A stretch of DNA of 64,000 nt, taken from contig CALXCP010000001.1 in the NCBI GenBank assembly GCA_944386845.1, forward strand, positions 1 through 64,000, given 5' to 3'. Positions 42,130 to 50,194 of this stretch are shown here, in pieces (the stretch's first letter is position 1; every line of letters starts with the position of its first letter). A program made the translations under genes and the position numbers. This DNA comes from an uncultured Oscillospiraceae bacterium. Lineage in GTDB: Bacteria; Bacillota; Clostridia; Oscillospirales; Oscillospiraceae. The notes under the pieces were generated by a model, which ran no database searches, was not told where the DNA came from, and saw only the letters and a list, made by a program, of their open reading frames with translations.

Positions 42130-42495
42130 ATGAAAAAGCTGTTATCTGTCGTTTCCATCCTGATGCTGATCCTGGGCCTGTTCACTCTGGTCACCGGGAT
42201 CCTGGACGTGAGCCTGCTGCTGGGCAGCGGCGGCGGCGCCGTGGCTGAGGCGCTGGCCGGGCTGGCCGTGGCCGTCTTCGTGGTGGGCGGCCTGCTGGAC
42301 GTCATCGGCGGCCTGCTGGGCCTGCGCGCCGCCAAGGACCCCGCCCGCTCCATGGGCGCCATCGTCTTCGGCCTGCTGGCCCTGATCGCCGCGGTGGTGT
42401 CCGCCGTGATGGCGGTCAGCGCGGCCACCATCTGCGCCTGCATCATCCCTCTGATCTACTTCGTCTGCGCCCTCGCGGTGCGCAGCCGCGGCTGA
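42130..42495 (+). CDS. Small multi-pass membrane protein (hypothetical)
   Basis: A 121-residue protein with about four hydrophobic helices (LLSVVSILMLILGLFTLVTG; ALAGLAVAVFVVGGLL; AIVFGLLALIAAVVSAVMAV; IPLIYFVCALAV). It is small, with short loops and one charged loop (RAAKDPARS), giving no sign of a transport or catalytic site. AAGAAGGGAG lies upstream. It shares a promoter with the LURP-one-like gene 19 bases later, hinting at a joint membrane-associated role. Confidence 0.75.
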   Translation: MKKLLSVVSILMLILGLFTLVTGILDVSLLLGSGGGAVAEALAGLAVAVFVVGGLLDVIGGLLGLRAAKDPARSMGAIVFGLLALIAAVVSAVMAVSAATICACIIPLIYFVCALAVRSRG

Positions 42496-42514
42496 GCAAA
42501 GGGGGATGTGAGAC

Positions 42515-43033
42515 ATGAAGCTTGCTCTGAAGCAGAAGGTCTTTTCCCTGAAGGAGGCCTTCACCGTGATGAACGAGGACGGCGACCCCATCTACCAGGT
42601 GGCCGGCAAGCTGATCTCCGTGGGCCACAAGCTCACCGTCCGGGACATGGATGACCAGGAGGTGGCCTACATCCACCAGAAGGTGCTGGCCCTGGTCCCC
42701 AAGTACTTCATCGAGATCGCCGGCGGGGACGAGGTGGAGCTCAAGGGCCACATCACCCTGCTGAAGCCCCACTACACCCTGGAGGCCGAGGGCGGCGACT
42801 GGGAGATCCGGGGCGACTTCCTGTCCCACGAGTACGAGATGAAGCGGGGCAAGGAGGTGGTGGCCACCGTCACCCGGCAGTGGCTCTCCTGGGGCGACAG
42901 CTACCTGCTGGACGTGCCCAACGACGAGGACGCCGTCACCGCCCTGTGCGTGATGCTGGCCATCGACTGCGTCCAGGCCGACACCAACCACGCCCAGTCC
43001 GCCACCATCGCCGAGAGCACCGCCAGGAACTGA
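42515..43033 (+). CDS. LURP-one-related / YxjI-like protein
   Basis: A 172-residue protein with the LURP-one (Tubby-like barrel) pattern: KLALKQKVFSLKEAFTVMNE, GDPIYQVAGKLISVGHKLTV and YIHQKVLALVPKYFIEIAGG, then EIRGDFLSHEYEM. The family forms a 12-stranded barrel; no enzymatic activity is established. It is cytoplasmic, without a signal peptide. A terminator follows. Confidence 0.8.
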   Translation: MKLALKQKVFSLKEAFTVMNEDGDPIYQVAGKLISVGHKLTVRDMDDQEVAYIHQKVLALVPKYFIEIAGGDEVELKGHITLLKPHYTLEAEGGDWEIRGDFLSHEYEMKRGKEVVATVTRQWLSWGDSYLLDVPNDEDAVTALCVMLAIDCVQADTNHAQSATIAESTARN

Positions 43034-43057
43034 CCCCTGTTTTCCGGCACACAACGC

Positions 43058-43097
43058 GCGCCCGGGTACGGCCTTCGTATCCGGGCGCACATTTTTT
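43058..43097 (+). terminator. Intrinsic terminator
   Basis: A 13-bp stem with one G-T wobble (43058-43070 with 43076-43088), then six T (43092-43097). Confidence 0.88.
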
Positions 43098-43120
43098 CCG
43101 CTCCCGACGGACCCGCCCCC

Positions 43121-43149
43121 TTGCCACCCGGCCCCATTTCCGCTATAAT
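43121..43149 (+). promoter_or_regulatory. asnA promoter
   Basis: TTGCCA (43121-43126), 17-base spacer, TATAAT (43144-43149), 35 bases before the start; no room for a T-box. Confidence 0.85.
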
Positions 43150-43184
43150 GGCACAGAGCATTTTACGCAAAAGGAGTTTCACCC

Positions 43185-44198
43185 ATGGAAAAGACCGTCA
43201 TCCCCCAGGGGTACGCCCCCTGTCTGAATCTGTACGACACCCAGAAGGCCATCGGCCTGCTCAAGCGGCTGTTCGCCGACACCCTCGGGGGGGCCCTGCG
43301 CCTGCGCCGGGTGTCCGCCCCCCTGTTTGTGGAGGCGTCCAGCGGCCTCAACGACGACCTGAACGGAGTGGAGCGCCCGGTCTCCTTCGACATCCCCTTC
43401 GCCGGGCGGGAGGCCCAGGTGGTCCACTCCCTGGCCAAGTGGAAGCGCATGGCCCTGTACCGCTACCAGTTCTCGGTGGGCGAGGGGCTGTACACCGACA
43501 TGAACGCCATCCGCCGGGACGAGGAGCTGGACAACCTCCACTCGGTGTATGTGGACCAGTGGGACTGGGAGAAGGTCATCGCCCCCCGGGACCGGAACGA
43601 GGCCTATCTGAAGGAAACGGTGGGCACCATCGTAAAGGCTATGGCGGACACCCAGGCCACCCTGCGCTCGGTATACCCCCAGCTCACCGCCCTGCCGGCG
43701 CTGGAGCGGGAGGTGTCCTTCGTCACCACCCAGGAGCTGGAGGACCGCTGGCCGGAGCGCTCCCCCAAGGAGCGGGAGGACGCCTGGGTCAAGGACCACC
43801 CCACCACCTTCCTGATGCAGATTGGCGGGGCCCTCAAGTCGGGCAGGCCCCACGACGGCCGGGCCCCGGACTATGACGACTGGACCCTCAACGGGGACAT
43901 CCTGCTGTGGAACCCGGTGCTGGAGCGGGCCTTCGAGGTCTCCTCCATGGGCATCCGGGTGGACCCCGCCAGCCTGGACCGGCAGCTCACCCTTGCCGGG
44001 TGCGACAGCCGCCGGAGCCTGCCCTTCCACAAAATGCTGCTGGAGGGCAAGCTGCCCCTGACCATGGGGGGCGGCATCGGCCAGTCCCGGCTGTGCATGC
44101 TCCTCCTGGGCAAGGCCCACATCGGCGAGGTCCAGGCCAGCATCTGGGACGAGGAGACCATCCGCGCCTGTCAGGACGCCGGCGTCATCCTGCTGTGA
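43185..44198 (+). CDS. asnA: Aspartate--ammonia ligase
   Basis: A 337-residue AsnA, which makes asparagine from aspartate, ammonia and ATP. The fold is related to class II tRNA synthetases. Typical blocks: FVEASSGLNDDLNGVERPVSF, of which SSGLNDDLNG is the most diagnostic, VHSLAKWKRMAL, LHSVYVDQWDWE, and MGGGIGQSRLCMLLL near the C-terminus. Length is standard. AAAGGAG is upstream. It has its own promoter and terminator. Confidence 0.96.
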   Translation: MEKTVIPQGYAPCLNLYDTQKAIGLLKRLFADTLGGALRLRRVSAPLFVEASSGLNDDLNGVERPVSFDIPFAGREAQVVHSLAKWKRMALYRYQFSVGEGLYTDMNAIRRDEELDNLHSVYVDQWDWEKVIAPRDRNEAYLKETVGTIVKAMADTQATLRSVYPQLTALPALEREVSFVTTQELEDRWPERSPKEREDAWVKDHPTTFLMQIGGALKSGRPHDGRAPDYDDWTLNGDILLWNPVLERAFEVSSMGIRVDPASLDRQLTLAGCDSRRSLPFHKMLLEGKLPLTMGGGIGQSRLCMLLLGKAHIGEVQASIWDEETIRACQDAGVILL

Positions 44199-44213
44199 GC
44201 CGATCTTGAACAC

Positions 44214-44249
44214 GAAAAGGGACGGGCGCGCCGAAGGGCGCGCCCGTCC
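44214..44249. terminator. Terminator between asnA and the methyltransferase gene
   Basis: A 13-bp perfect stem (44220-44232 with 44237-44249, GAAG loop). A4 on the left gives the T-run for the minus-strand operon. Confidence 0.8.
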
Positions 44250-44261
44250 TGCCGTTCTGGT

Positions 44262-44954
44262 TCATCTTCCGATGTCGACGGAGAAGATCGCCATGTGCTT
44301 TTCGCTGGGGAGATAGAGGGGGAGCTCCGGGTCTCCTGTCTCCAACAGACCGTCCAGGGCACGCCCGTCCGCCCCGTGGGCGGCCAGATAGGCCTCCGCC
44401 TCCTCCCGGGAGCGCAGGGGCTGCCCAAAGTCCAGGACGGCGTCCCGGCGGGCAAAGGACAGCCCCCGGGCCCGCAGCGCCGCCTCCAGGGCGTCGGCGT
44501 CCCGGCGGAACAGGGGCGGCTCTCCCGGCCCCCGGACGTGGCTCTGGGCGCTGGTCTTGGTCACCAGCACCAGCCGCCGCCGGCACCGGGCCAGATAGCC
44601 CTCCAGTTCCTCGTCCGGCTTCCCGGCGAAGGCCATCACCACCGTGTCCCACGCCGTCTCCGGGGGCAGGTCGTGCCAGTCGGCCTCCACCGCCGTCAGC
44701 CGGTCCGTCAGCCCCCGGCGGGCGGCCTCGGCCCGGAGGTAGTCCAGGCACACCCCCGCCCGGTCCACCGCCGTCACCCGGCAGCCCCGCCGGGCCAGCT
44801 CCAGGGCCAGATACCCGGTGCCGCAGCCCAGGTCGCACACCTGGTCCCCCGGGGCCAGGTCCGGGAGGGCCAGGTCGGCCAGCTTCCGGTCGAAGCCCGT
44901 CCAGTCCACCGCCCGCTGATACCACGCCACCCGCTCGCTCGTCCAGGGATACAT
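44262..44954 (-). CDS. Class I SAM-dependent methyltransferase
   Basis: A 230-residue methyltransferase. Motif I is VCDLGCGTGYLALELARRG; the acidic end of strand 2 is VTAVDRAG. There is no substrate-specific domain, so the methyl acceptor is unknown. AAAGGAGGAGAG precedes the ATG. It is the last gene of an operon with the phospholipase D-like and glycosyltransferase genes (25 bases after the PLD stop). Confidence 0.85.
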   Translation of the reverse strand: MYPWTSERVAWYQRAVDWTGFDRKLADLALPDLAPGDQVCDLGCGTGYLALELARRGCRVTAVDRAGVCLDYLRAEAARRGLTDRLTAVEADWHDLPPETAWDTVVMAFAGKPDEELEGYLARCRRRLVLVTKTSAQSHVRGPGEPPLFRRDADALEAALRARGLSFARRDAVLDFGQPLRSREEAEAYLAAHGADGRALDGLLETGDPELPLYLPSEKHMAIFSVDIGR

Positions 44955-44979
44955 GGCTCTCTCCTCCTTTTGTACCGCT

Positions 44980-46425
44980 TCACACCAGGACGCGCACCGG
45001 CTGCAGCAGCAGTCCCAGCCCCGTCCACAGGGCCCGCTCGGTCCAGGAGGGCGGCGGGATGTCCAGCCCCCCGGGCACCACGTCCCCGCCGGGGGCGGCC
45101 AGGCGGCAGCTGCCGTGCAGGGCGTCCATGGAGGCCAGCAGCTCCTCCGCCAGCTCCGGGCTGCGCACCGCCAGCATCAGCTCGGTGTCCACATAGGTGC
45201 TGCGCAGGTCCAGGTTGTACGACCCCACCAGCAGCAGCTCCCCGTCCACCACCATGGACTTGCCGTGGTAGGACAGGCCGCCGGCGTACTCCAGCAGCTC
45301 CACCCCGGTGCCGATGACCTGGTCCCGGTGCCAGGTGTAGTCGCTGGATGCCACCACGTTGTCCCCGTTCTCCACCGCGTTGAGCATCACCGTCACCGGC
45401 ACGCCGTCCGCCGCCCCGGTCAGGGCGTCCGCCATGGCGCCGTTGAGGACGGCGTAGGGGGTGTGGAGCACCACCGACTCCTCCGCCTCTTCCATCAGGG
45501 CCACGAGCTGGGCGAAGAGGACCGGCTCCTTGGCGTAGATGTGGGTGGGATTGGACAGCAGGGTCACCCCCTGCGTCTCCGCCGTGCAGCCGGCGTAGTC
45601 GAAGCCGGGGGCCAGCAGCCCGGGGTGCTCCGCCGTCAGGGCGTCATACCGCTCTGACAGCAGCTCCTCCGTCTCCCGGCGCTCTCCCTCCCCCGGCGTC
45701 CCCCCGAAGGGGGCGCACCACTGGCTGTTCCACACCTGGTGGAAGTAGTCCAGCACCTGGTACAGGGAGCTCTCCCGCCCCGCCGGGCCGCCGTGGCCGC
45801 CGTTGTACACCAGCACCTCCCGGTCCAGGCTGCGGTGGTCGGCGGGGTACTCCCCGATGAAATAGTCAAAGGTGTTCCGCCCGCCCAGGATGTAGGCCAG
45901 GTCGTCCACCACGATGTACTTGTCGTGCATCCGCCCCTGGGTCGTCCAGGGAGTGAGCAGGCTGTGGAGCCCCACGGGGTTGTAGAGGCGGATCTCGATG
46001 TTGGGGTGGGCCTGAAGCGTCTCGAACAGGGCCCTTCCCCCCAGGCGGAGGAAGCCGCTGACCCCGTCCACGAGGATGCGTACCCGCACCCCCTCCTCCG
46101 CCTTGTGCCAGAGCACCGAGAGGATGTCCCGGGTGCTCTCCCCGTCCCGCATATCGAAGGTGGCCAGCACGATGGACTCCTCCGCCTGGCTCAGCAGTCG
46201 CAGCCGCTCCTCCCAGGCCGAGGCGTTAGTCTCCAGCAGCCGGGCCCGGTCCGGCGTCTCCCGGTCCTCCAGCAGGGCCGACACGGCCGCCGCCGTCTCC
46301 TCCTCCGGCGGCAGGGACGGCACCCGCCAGAAGGGCGCCGTCGCCCCGATCAGCAGCCAGGCCAAGCAGGCGGCCAAGGCCAGGCAGCCCCACTTCAGCC
46401 CTCTCTTCGCTCTGCTCCCCCTCAT
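44980..46425 (-). CDS. Phospholipase D / cardiolipin synthase-like membrane protein
   Basis: A 481-residue protein with one N-terminal membrane anchor (GCLALAACLAWLLIGATAPF) and two PLD catalytic motifs: GRMHDKYIVVDDLAYILGG near residue 165 and LSYHGKSMVVDGELLLVGS near residue 400. Both HxK...D sets are intact, so it should be active as a phosphatidyl transferase or hydrolase on the outer face. It resembles the bacterial cardiolipin-synthase-like clade rather than Cls itself. AAGAAGGAG precedes the ATG. Its first 200 bases overlap the upstream glycosyltransferase reading frame. Confidence 0.85.
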   Translation of the reverse strand: MRGSRAKRGLKWGCLALAACLAWLLIGATAPFWRVPSLPPEEETAAAVSALLEDRETPDRARLLETNASAWEERLRLLSQAEESIVLATFDMRDGESTRDILSVLWHKAEEGVRVRILVDGVSGFLRLGGRALFETLQAHPNIEIRLYNPVGLHSLLTPWTTQGRMHDKYIVVDDLAYILGGRNTFDYFIGEYPADHRSLDREVLVYNGGHGGPAGRESSLYQVLDYFHQVWNSQWCAPFGGTPGEGERRETEELLSERYDALTAEHPGLLAPGFDYAGCTAETQGVTLLSNPTHIYAKEPVLFAQLVALMEEAEESVVLHTPYAVLNGAMADALTGAADGVPVTVMLNAVENGDNVVASSDYTWHRDQVIGTGVELLEYAGGLSYHGKSMVVDGELLLVGSYNLDLRSTYVDTELMLAVRSPELAEELLASMDALHGSCRLAAPGGDVVPGGLDIPPPSWTERALWTGLGLLLQPVRVLV

Positions 46426-47272
46426 CCGAACGCTCCTTCTTCCTCAGCTTCAGCGCCGGCGGACGCTCCGGCCGCCGGGGGCCGTCCCGGGCGAACTCCA
46501 GATAGAACGCCTGGATGCGCAGCTTGTGATTCTCGTACATGTCCAGCTCGTCGTAGAGCTCCTTATAGTCCCGGAACAGGGCCCTTCTGGTCTTCACCGT
46601 GTTGGCCAGGTCCACCTGGGTGTCCACCAGGCTGCCCTTCCGCTTGACGTAGAAGTACACCGGCTGGAATACCACCGCCACCGACCGGACGTGCCGCAGG
46701 TACTCCAGGTTGAACCGGAAATCCTCGCACCAGCTCAGCTCGCTGCTGCAGGTCAGGCCGTTGTCCCGGACCACCGCCGCGCGGTACATCTTATTCCACA
46801 TGACCCCGTAGTAGAAGTTGGCGGGGGCCTGCATCATGTAGGCGGCGTACTCCGCCCGGCTGATCTTCCCCTCCCGGGGGATGTGGCCCTTCTCGGCGGT
46901 GGTGGTCTCGGTGACCCGGATGTAGTCCCCGATGGCCATGTCCGCCTCCTGGTCCAGCATGGCCTCGGCCAGCAGCCGGGTGGCATTGGAGGGGATCCAG
47001 TCGTCGCTGTCCACGAACTGGAGCAGCTCCCCGGACGCCTGGGCCATGCCGCGGTTGCGGCTGTCCGAGACGCCGGTGTTCTCCTTGTCGATGCAGCGGA
47101 AGCGGCTGTCCTCGGCGCACCAGCGCCGGATGATGTCCAGGCTGCCGTCGGTGCTGCCGTCGTTGACCAGCAGCACCTCCAGCTCCCGCCAGCTCTGTCC
47201 CCGGATGCTGCGCAGGCAGCGCTCCAGGGTCTTTTCCGCGTTGTAGACAGGGACGATCACGCTCACCAGCAC
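46226..47272 (-). CDS. Family 2 glycosyltransferase (3' end possibly frameshifted)
   Basis: A GT-A enzyme: SVIVPVYNAEKTLERCLRSI, LLVNDGSTDGSLDI and QFVDSDDWI (DxD) are diagnostic. The domain ends near residue 285. The remaining ~65 residues are the out-of-frame shadow of the PLD gene, so the true C-terminus is probably elsewhere. A one-base insertion at the C5 tract (46477-46481) would end the protein at the TGA overlapping the PLD ATG. I chose GTG 47272 (MLVSVIVPVYN) because AAGGAAGG lies ~10 bases upstream and the promoter covers 47317. Confidence 0.75.
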   Translation of the reverse strand: MLVSVIVPVYNAEKTLERCLRSIRGQSWRELEVLLVNDGSTDGSLDIIRRWCAEDSRFRCIDKENTGVSDSRNRGMAQASGELLQFVDSDDWIPSNATRLLAEAMLDQEADMAIGDYIRVTETTTAEKGHIPREGKISRAEYAAYMMQAPANFYYGVMWNKMYRAAVVRDNGLTCSSELSWCEDFRFNLEYLRHVRSVAVVFQPVYFYVKRKGSLVDTQVDLANTVKTRRALFRDYKELYDELDMYENHKLRIQAFYLEFARDGPRRPERPPALKLRKKERSDEGEQSEERAEVGLPGLGRLLGLAADRGDGALLAGAVPAAGGGDGGGRVGPAGGPGDAGPGPAAGD

Positions 47273-47312
47273 GGGGCACACACGCCTTCCTTCACAGAGT
47301 ATCGGTGCTTTT

Positions 47313-47340
47313 ATCATACCATACTCCGGCGCGCATGCAA
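47313..47340 (-). promoter_or_regulatory. Promoter of the glycosyltransferase-PLD-methyltransferase operon
   Basis: Minus-strand TTGCAT (47335-47340), 16-base spacer, TATGAT (47313-47318). Confidence 0.65.
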
Positions 47341-47423
47341 GCCTTTTTGGCGCGGCGGTCCCGTCGTCGTCCCGCCGGAGGCCGGAAGGGGGCGCGAAGG
47401 GCGGGAAAATGTGCCGGGGAGGC

Positions 47424-47452
47424 TTGCCTTTCGCCGGGAAGGCAGATATAAT
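47424..47452 (+). promoter_or_regulatory. ppa promoter
   Basis: TTGCCT (47424-47429), 17-base spacer, TATAAT (47447-47452), 50 bases before the start. Confidence 0.85.
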
Positions 47453-47502
47453 GGGATTTGCGCTGAGACCGCGCCATTCGACGAAAAAAGGAGTGCCGCC
47501 CC

Positions 47503-48036
47503 ATGTCCAACATCTGGCATGACATCGACCCCAAGCGCATCACCCCCGAGGACTTCATCGCCGTGGTGGAGATCCCCCAGGGCAGCAAGAAAAAGTACGA
47601 GCTGGACAAGAGCACCGGCCTGATCATCCTGGACCGGGTGCTCTACACCTCCACCCACTACCCCGCCAACTACGGCTTCATCCCCCGCACCTACGGCGAC
47701 GACGGCGACCCGCTGGACGTGCTGGTGCTGTGCTCCGAGGCGCTGGACCCCCTGGTGCTGGTGCGGTGCTACCCCATCGGGGTCATCAAGATGCTGGACA
47801 ACGGCCGCAACGACGAGAAGATCATCGCCGTCCCCTTCTCCGACCCCACCTTCAACACCATCCAGGACCTGTCCGAGCTGCCCGCCCACCGCTTTGACGA
47901 GATGGCCCACTTCTTCACCGTCTACAAGGCCCTGGAGGGCAAGGAGACGGTGGCCGGCGACGTCATGGGCCGGGAGGAGGCCGTGAAGATCATCCGGGGC
48001 GCCCTGAGCAACTACATCGACAATTTCTGCAAGTGA
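47503..48036 (+). CDS. ppa: Inorganic pyrophosphatase (family I)
   Basis: A 177-residue soluble pyrophosphatase. Catalytic and metal blocks: VVEIPQGSKKKYELDKSTG, YPANYGFIPRTYGDDGDPLD (the DxDxxD signature) and KIIAVPFSDP. The start MSNIWHDIDPKRITPEDF is typical of the clostridial form. AAAGGAG is upstream. It is followed 43 bases later by a DUF554 gene, perhaps co-transcribed. Confidence 0.96.
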   Translation: MSNIWHDIDPKRITPEDFIAVVEIPQGSKKKYELDKSTGLIILDRVLYTSTHYPANYGFIPRTYGDDGDPLDVLVLCSEALDPLVLVRCYPIGVIKMLDNGRNDEKIIAVPFSDPTFNTIQDLSELPAHRFDEMAHFFTVYKALEGKETVAGDVMGREEAVKIIRGALSNYIDNFCK

Positions 48037-48079
48037 CCGGGCCCCCGCCCGCCGCTTCGCCGCAAGGAGACCTGCACCC

Positions 48080-48802
48080 ATGCTTGGAACCCTCATCAAC
48101 GCCGCGCTGGTCCTGGTGGGCAGCGCCATCGGCCTGCTCTTCCGGGACCGGATCAGCTCCCGCTTCGCCACCGTGGTGACCCATGCCCTGGGCCTGTGCG
48201 TGATGGGCATCGGCATCACCTCCCTGGTGGGGACGGAGAATACCCTGTGCGTCATCGTGTGCATGGTGGCGGGCACCCTGCTGGGGGAGGCCCTGCGCAT
48301 CGAGGAGCGGCTGGACGGCGCCGGCGAGCTGCTGCGCAGCAGGCTCTCCCGGGGGAACGGGGGGGCGGGCAGCCGCTTCACCGAGGGGTTCGTCACCGCC
48401 GCCGTCCTGTACTGCGTGGGCTCCATGGCGGTGATGGGGGCCATGGAGGCGGGCATCAACCACGATTACTCCATCCTCATCTCCAAGGGGGTCATCGACG
48501 GGGTGACCTCCATCGGCTTCGCCGCCGCCATGGGGGTGGGAGTGGCCTTCTCGGTGGTCCCCCTGATCCTGTACCAGGGGGCGCTCACCCTCATCTTCGC
48601 CGCCGCGGGCCAGGGGCTGGACCCGGCGGTGGTCACCGAGATGAGCGCCGTGGGCGGCACCATCATTCTGGGCATCGGCGTCAACATGCTGGGCCTGGCC
48701 CCGGTGAAGCTGCGGGTGGGCAACATGCTGCCCGCCATTTTCCTGCCTCTGCTCTACCTCCCGGCGGAGGGGCTCCTCTCCGCCCTGCTGGCCGGAGGCT
48801 GA
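48080..48802 (+). CDS. DUF554 family membrane protein (YdfK-like)
   Basis: A 240-residue protein with about seven hydrophobic segments, starting MLGTLINAALVLVGSAIGLL and including CMVAGTLLGEALRIEERLD, LISKGVIDGVTSIGFAAAMG and GGTIILGIGVNMLGL, which I recognise as DUF554. It is a putative transporter of unknown substrate. AAGGAGA is upstream. No structural data support a mechanism. Confidence 0.85.
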   Translation: MLGTLINAALVLVGSAIGLLFRDRISSRFATVVTHALGLCVMGIGITSLVGTENTLCVIVCMVAGTLLGEALRIEERLDGAGELLRSRLSRGNGGAGSRFTEGFVTAAVLYCVGSMAVMGAMEAGINHDYSILISKGVIDGVTSIGFAAAMGVGVAFSVVPLILYQGALTLIFAAAGQGLDPAVVTEMSAVGGTIILGIGVNMLGLAPVKLRVGNMLPAIFLPLLYLPAEGLLSALLAGG

Positions 48803-48834
48803 CCGGAAATTTTGAAAAAATCCGCCCAAACCCC

Positions 48835-48863
48835 TTTACAATGGGTCAGGGATATGCTATATT
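48835..48863 (+). promoter_or_regulatory. perR promoter
   Basis: TTTACA (48835-48840), 17-base spacer, TATATT (48858-48863). Confidence 0.75.
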
Positions 48864-48875
48864 GACGATGCAAGG

Positions 48876-48890
48876 AATCATTATTGATAA
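48876..48890 (+). promoter_or_regulatory. Putative Per/Fur box
   Basis: The dyad ATCA-TTAT-TGAT within 48876-48890 lies just after the expected transcription start of perR and resembles PerR/Fur operators of Firmicutes. It would give autoregulation. Confidence 0.55.
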
Positions 48891-48916
48891 GAAACGACGA
48901 TCGCAGCGAGGTGCCC

Positions 48917-49339
48917 ATGCAAAAGACCACCAGATACAGCAAGAAGAGAGAGGCCATCCTGGAAGTCATCCGGGGGACCCGGGTGCACCCCACCGCCGAG
49001 TGGGTGTACCAGACGCTGAAGCCCACCCATCCCGACCTGAGCCTGGGGACGGTATACCGCAATCTCACCTTTTTCCGGGAGCAGGGCATGGTCCGCAGCG
49101 TGGGGGTCATCGACGGGCAGGAGCACTTTGACGGCGACCTGACCCCCCACAGCCACTTCATCTGTCAGGAGTGCGGCGGCGTGTACGACCTGCTCCAGCC
49201 TCCCGCCCTGGAGGGGCTGGACCGGCAGGTGAGCGAGTCGTACGGCTTCCAGGTGGACAGCTGTGACCTGACCCTGCGGGGCCTGTGCCGGCAGTGCCTG
49301 GAGCGCCGGGCGGCCGGCGGCGGGGAACGAGCGGTGTGA
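48917..49339 (+). CDS. perR: Fur-family peroxide regulator (PerR-like)
   Basis: A 140-residue Fur-family repressor. The helix-turn-helix is in TAEWVYQTLKPTHPDLSLGT with VYRNL. The metal domain has HFDGDLTPHSHFICQECG and a second Cys pair CRQC, so the structural zinc site (CxxC...CxxC) is complete. Position before reverse rubrerythrin argues for PerR over Fur. The ATG at 48917 (MQKTTRYSKKREAIL) is preferred over the upstream TTG, which lies within the Per-like box. The ribosome site (GCGAGG) is weak. Confidence 0.85.
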   Translation: MQKTTRYSKKREAILEVIRGTRVHPTAEWVYQTLKPTHPDLSLGTVYRNLTFFREQGMVRSVGVIDGQEHFDGDLTPHSHFICQECGGVYDLLQPPALEGLDRQVSESYGFQVDSCDLTLRGLCRQCLERRAAGGGERAV

Positions 49340-49416
49340 CCCGCCCCGGCGGGATCTACATATCCAACCACACAGAACCATCGCGAATTTTAAAATGATC
49401 AGGAGGAATCAGTACC

Positions 49417-50004
49417 ATGAAAAAGTTCGTCTGCACCGTCTGCGGTTACGTCTACGAGGGGGAGCAGCCCCCCGCCGAGTGCCCTGTCTGTCACGTCCCC
49501 GCCGACAAGTTCGTGGAGATGAAGGAGGACATGAAGCTGGCCGCCGAGCATGAGTACGGCATCTACGCCAAGACGGTGAAGAACAACGCCGACATCTCCG
49601 CCGAGGACAAGGCCTATATCCTGGAGCAGCTGAAGGCCAACTTCACCGGCGAGTGCTCCGAGGTGGGCATGTACCTGTGCATGGCCCGCATCGCCCACCG
49701 GGAGGGCTACCCCGAGATCGGCCTGTACTGGGAGAAGGCCGCCTATGAGGAGGCCGAGCACGCCGCCAAGTTCGCCGAGCTGCTGGGCGAGGAGCTGGAG
49801 CCCAACATGAAGGCGGACACCAAGGCCAACCTGGCCTGGCGTGTGGACTGTGAGTTCGGTGCCACCCAGGGCAAGGTGGACCTGGCCGCCTGCGCCAAGC
49901 GCAACAACCTGGACGCCATCCACGACACCGTCCACGAGATGGCCCGGGACGAGGCCCGGCACGGCAAGGCGCTCAAGGGCCTGCTGGAGCGGTACTTCAA
50001 GTAA
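49417..50004 (+). CDS. Reverse rubrerythrin
   Basis: A 195-residue peroxide-scavenging protein with the domain order rubredoxin then diiron. Rubredoxin ligands are C6, C9, C22 and C25. The four-helix diiron part follows ([54 protein letters not shown]) with the expected Glu/His ligands. Reverse rubrerythrins are PerR-regulated in clostridia and reduce peroxide and oxygen with NADH-derived electrons. AGGAGG is 10 bases upstream. Confidence 0.95.
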   Translation: MKKFVCTVCGYVYEGEQPPAECPVCHVPADKFVEMKEDMKLAAEHEYGIYAKTVKNNADISAEDKAYILEQLKANFTGECSEVGMYLCMARIAHREGYPEIGLYWEKAAYEEAEHAAKFAELLGEELEPNMKADTKANLAWRVDCEFGATQGKVDLAACAKRNNLDAIHDTVHEMARDEARHGKALKGLLERYFK

Positions 50005-50020
50005 GAGAGACACCCCGGAG

Positions 50021-50051
50021 GGGGGCGGGCAGGGCTGCCCGCCCCCTTTTT
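50021..50051 (+). terminator. Reverse rubrerythrin terminator
   Basis: A 12-bp perfect GC stem (50021-50032 with 50035-50046) followed by five T. Confidence 0.88.
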
Positions 50052-50194
50052 CTGCTCTCCGGCACACCGCACAAAAAGCCCCGGGGTTATTTGTGGGGAA
50101 CGCCAGTAGGAAACGGGGAACGGGTCCTCTATAATGGGAAACTGTGCGAATGTGAAATTTTGCCGCCTTCGGGCGAAAAGGGGGGAGCAGGGCC

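Noticed and set aside
43034..43184. T-box leader for asnA
   Set aside because: The promoter lies only 35 bases before the ATG, leaving no room for a T-box.
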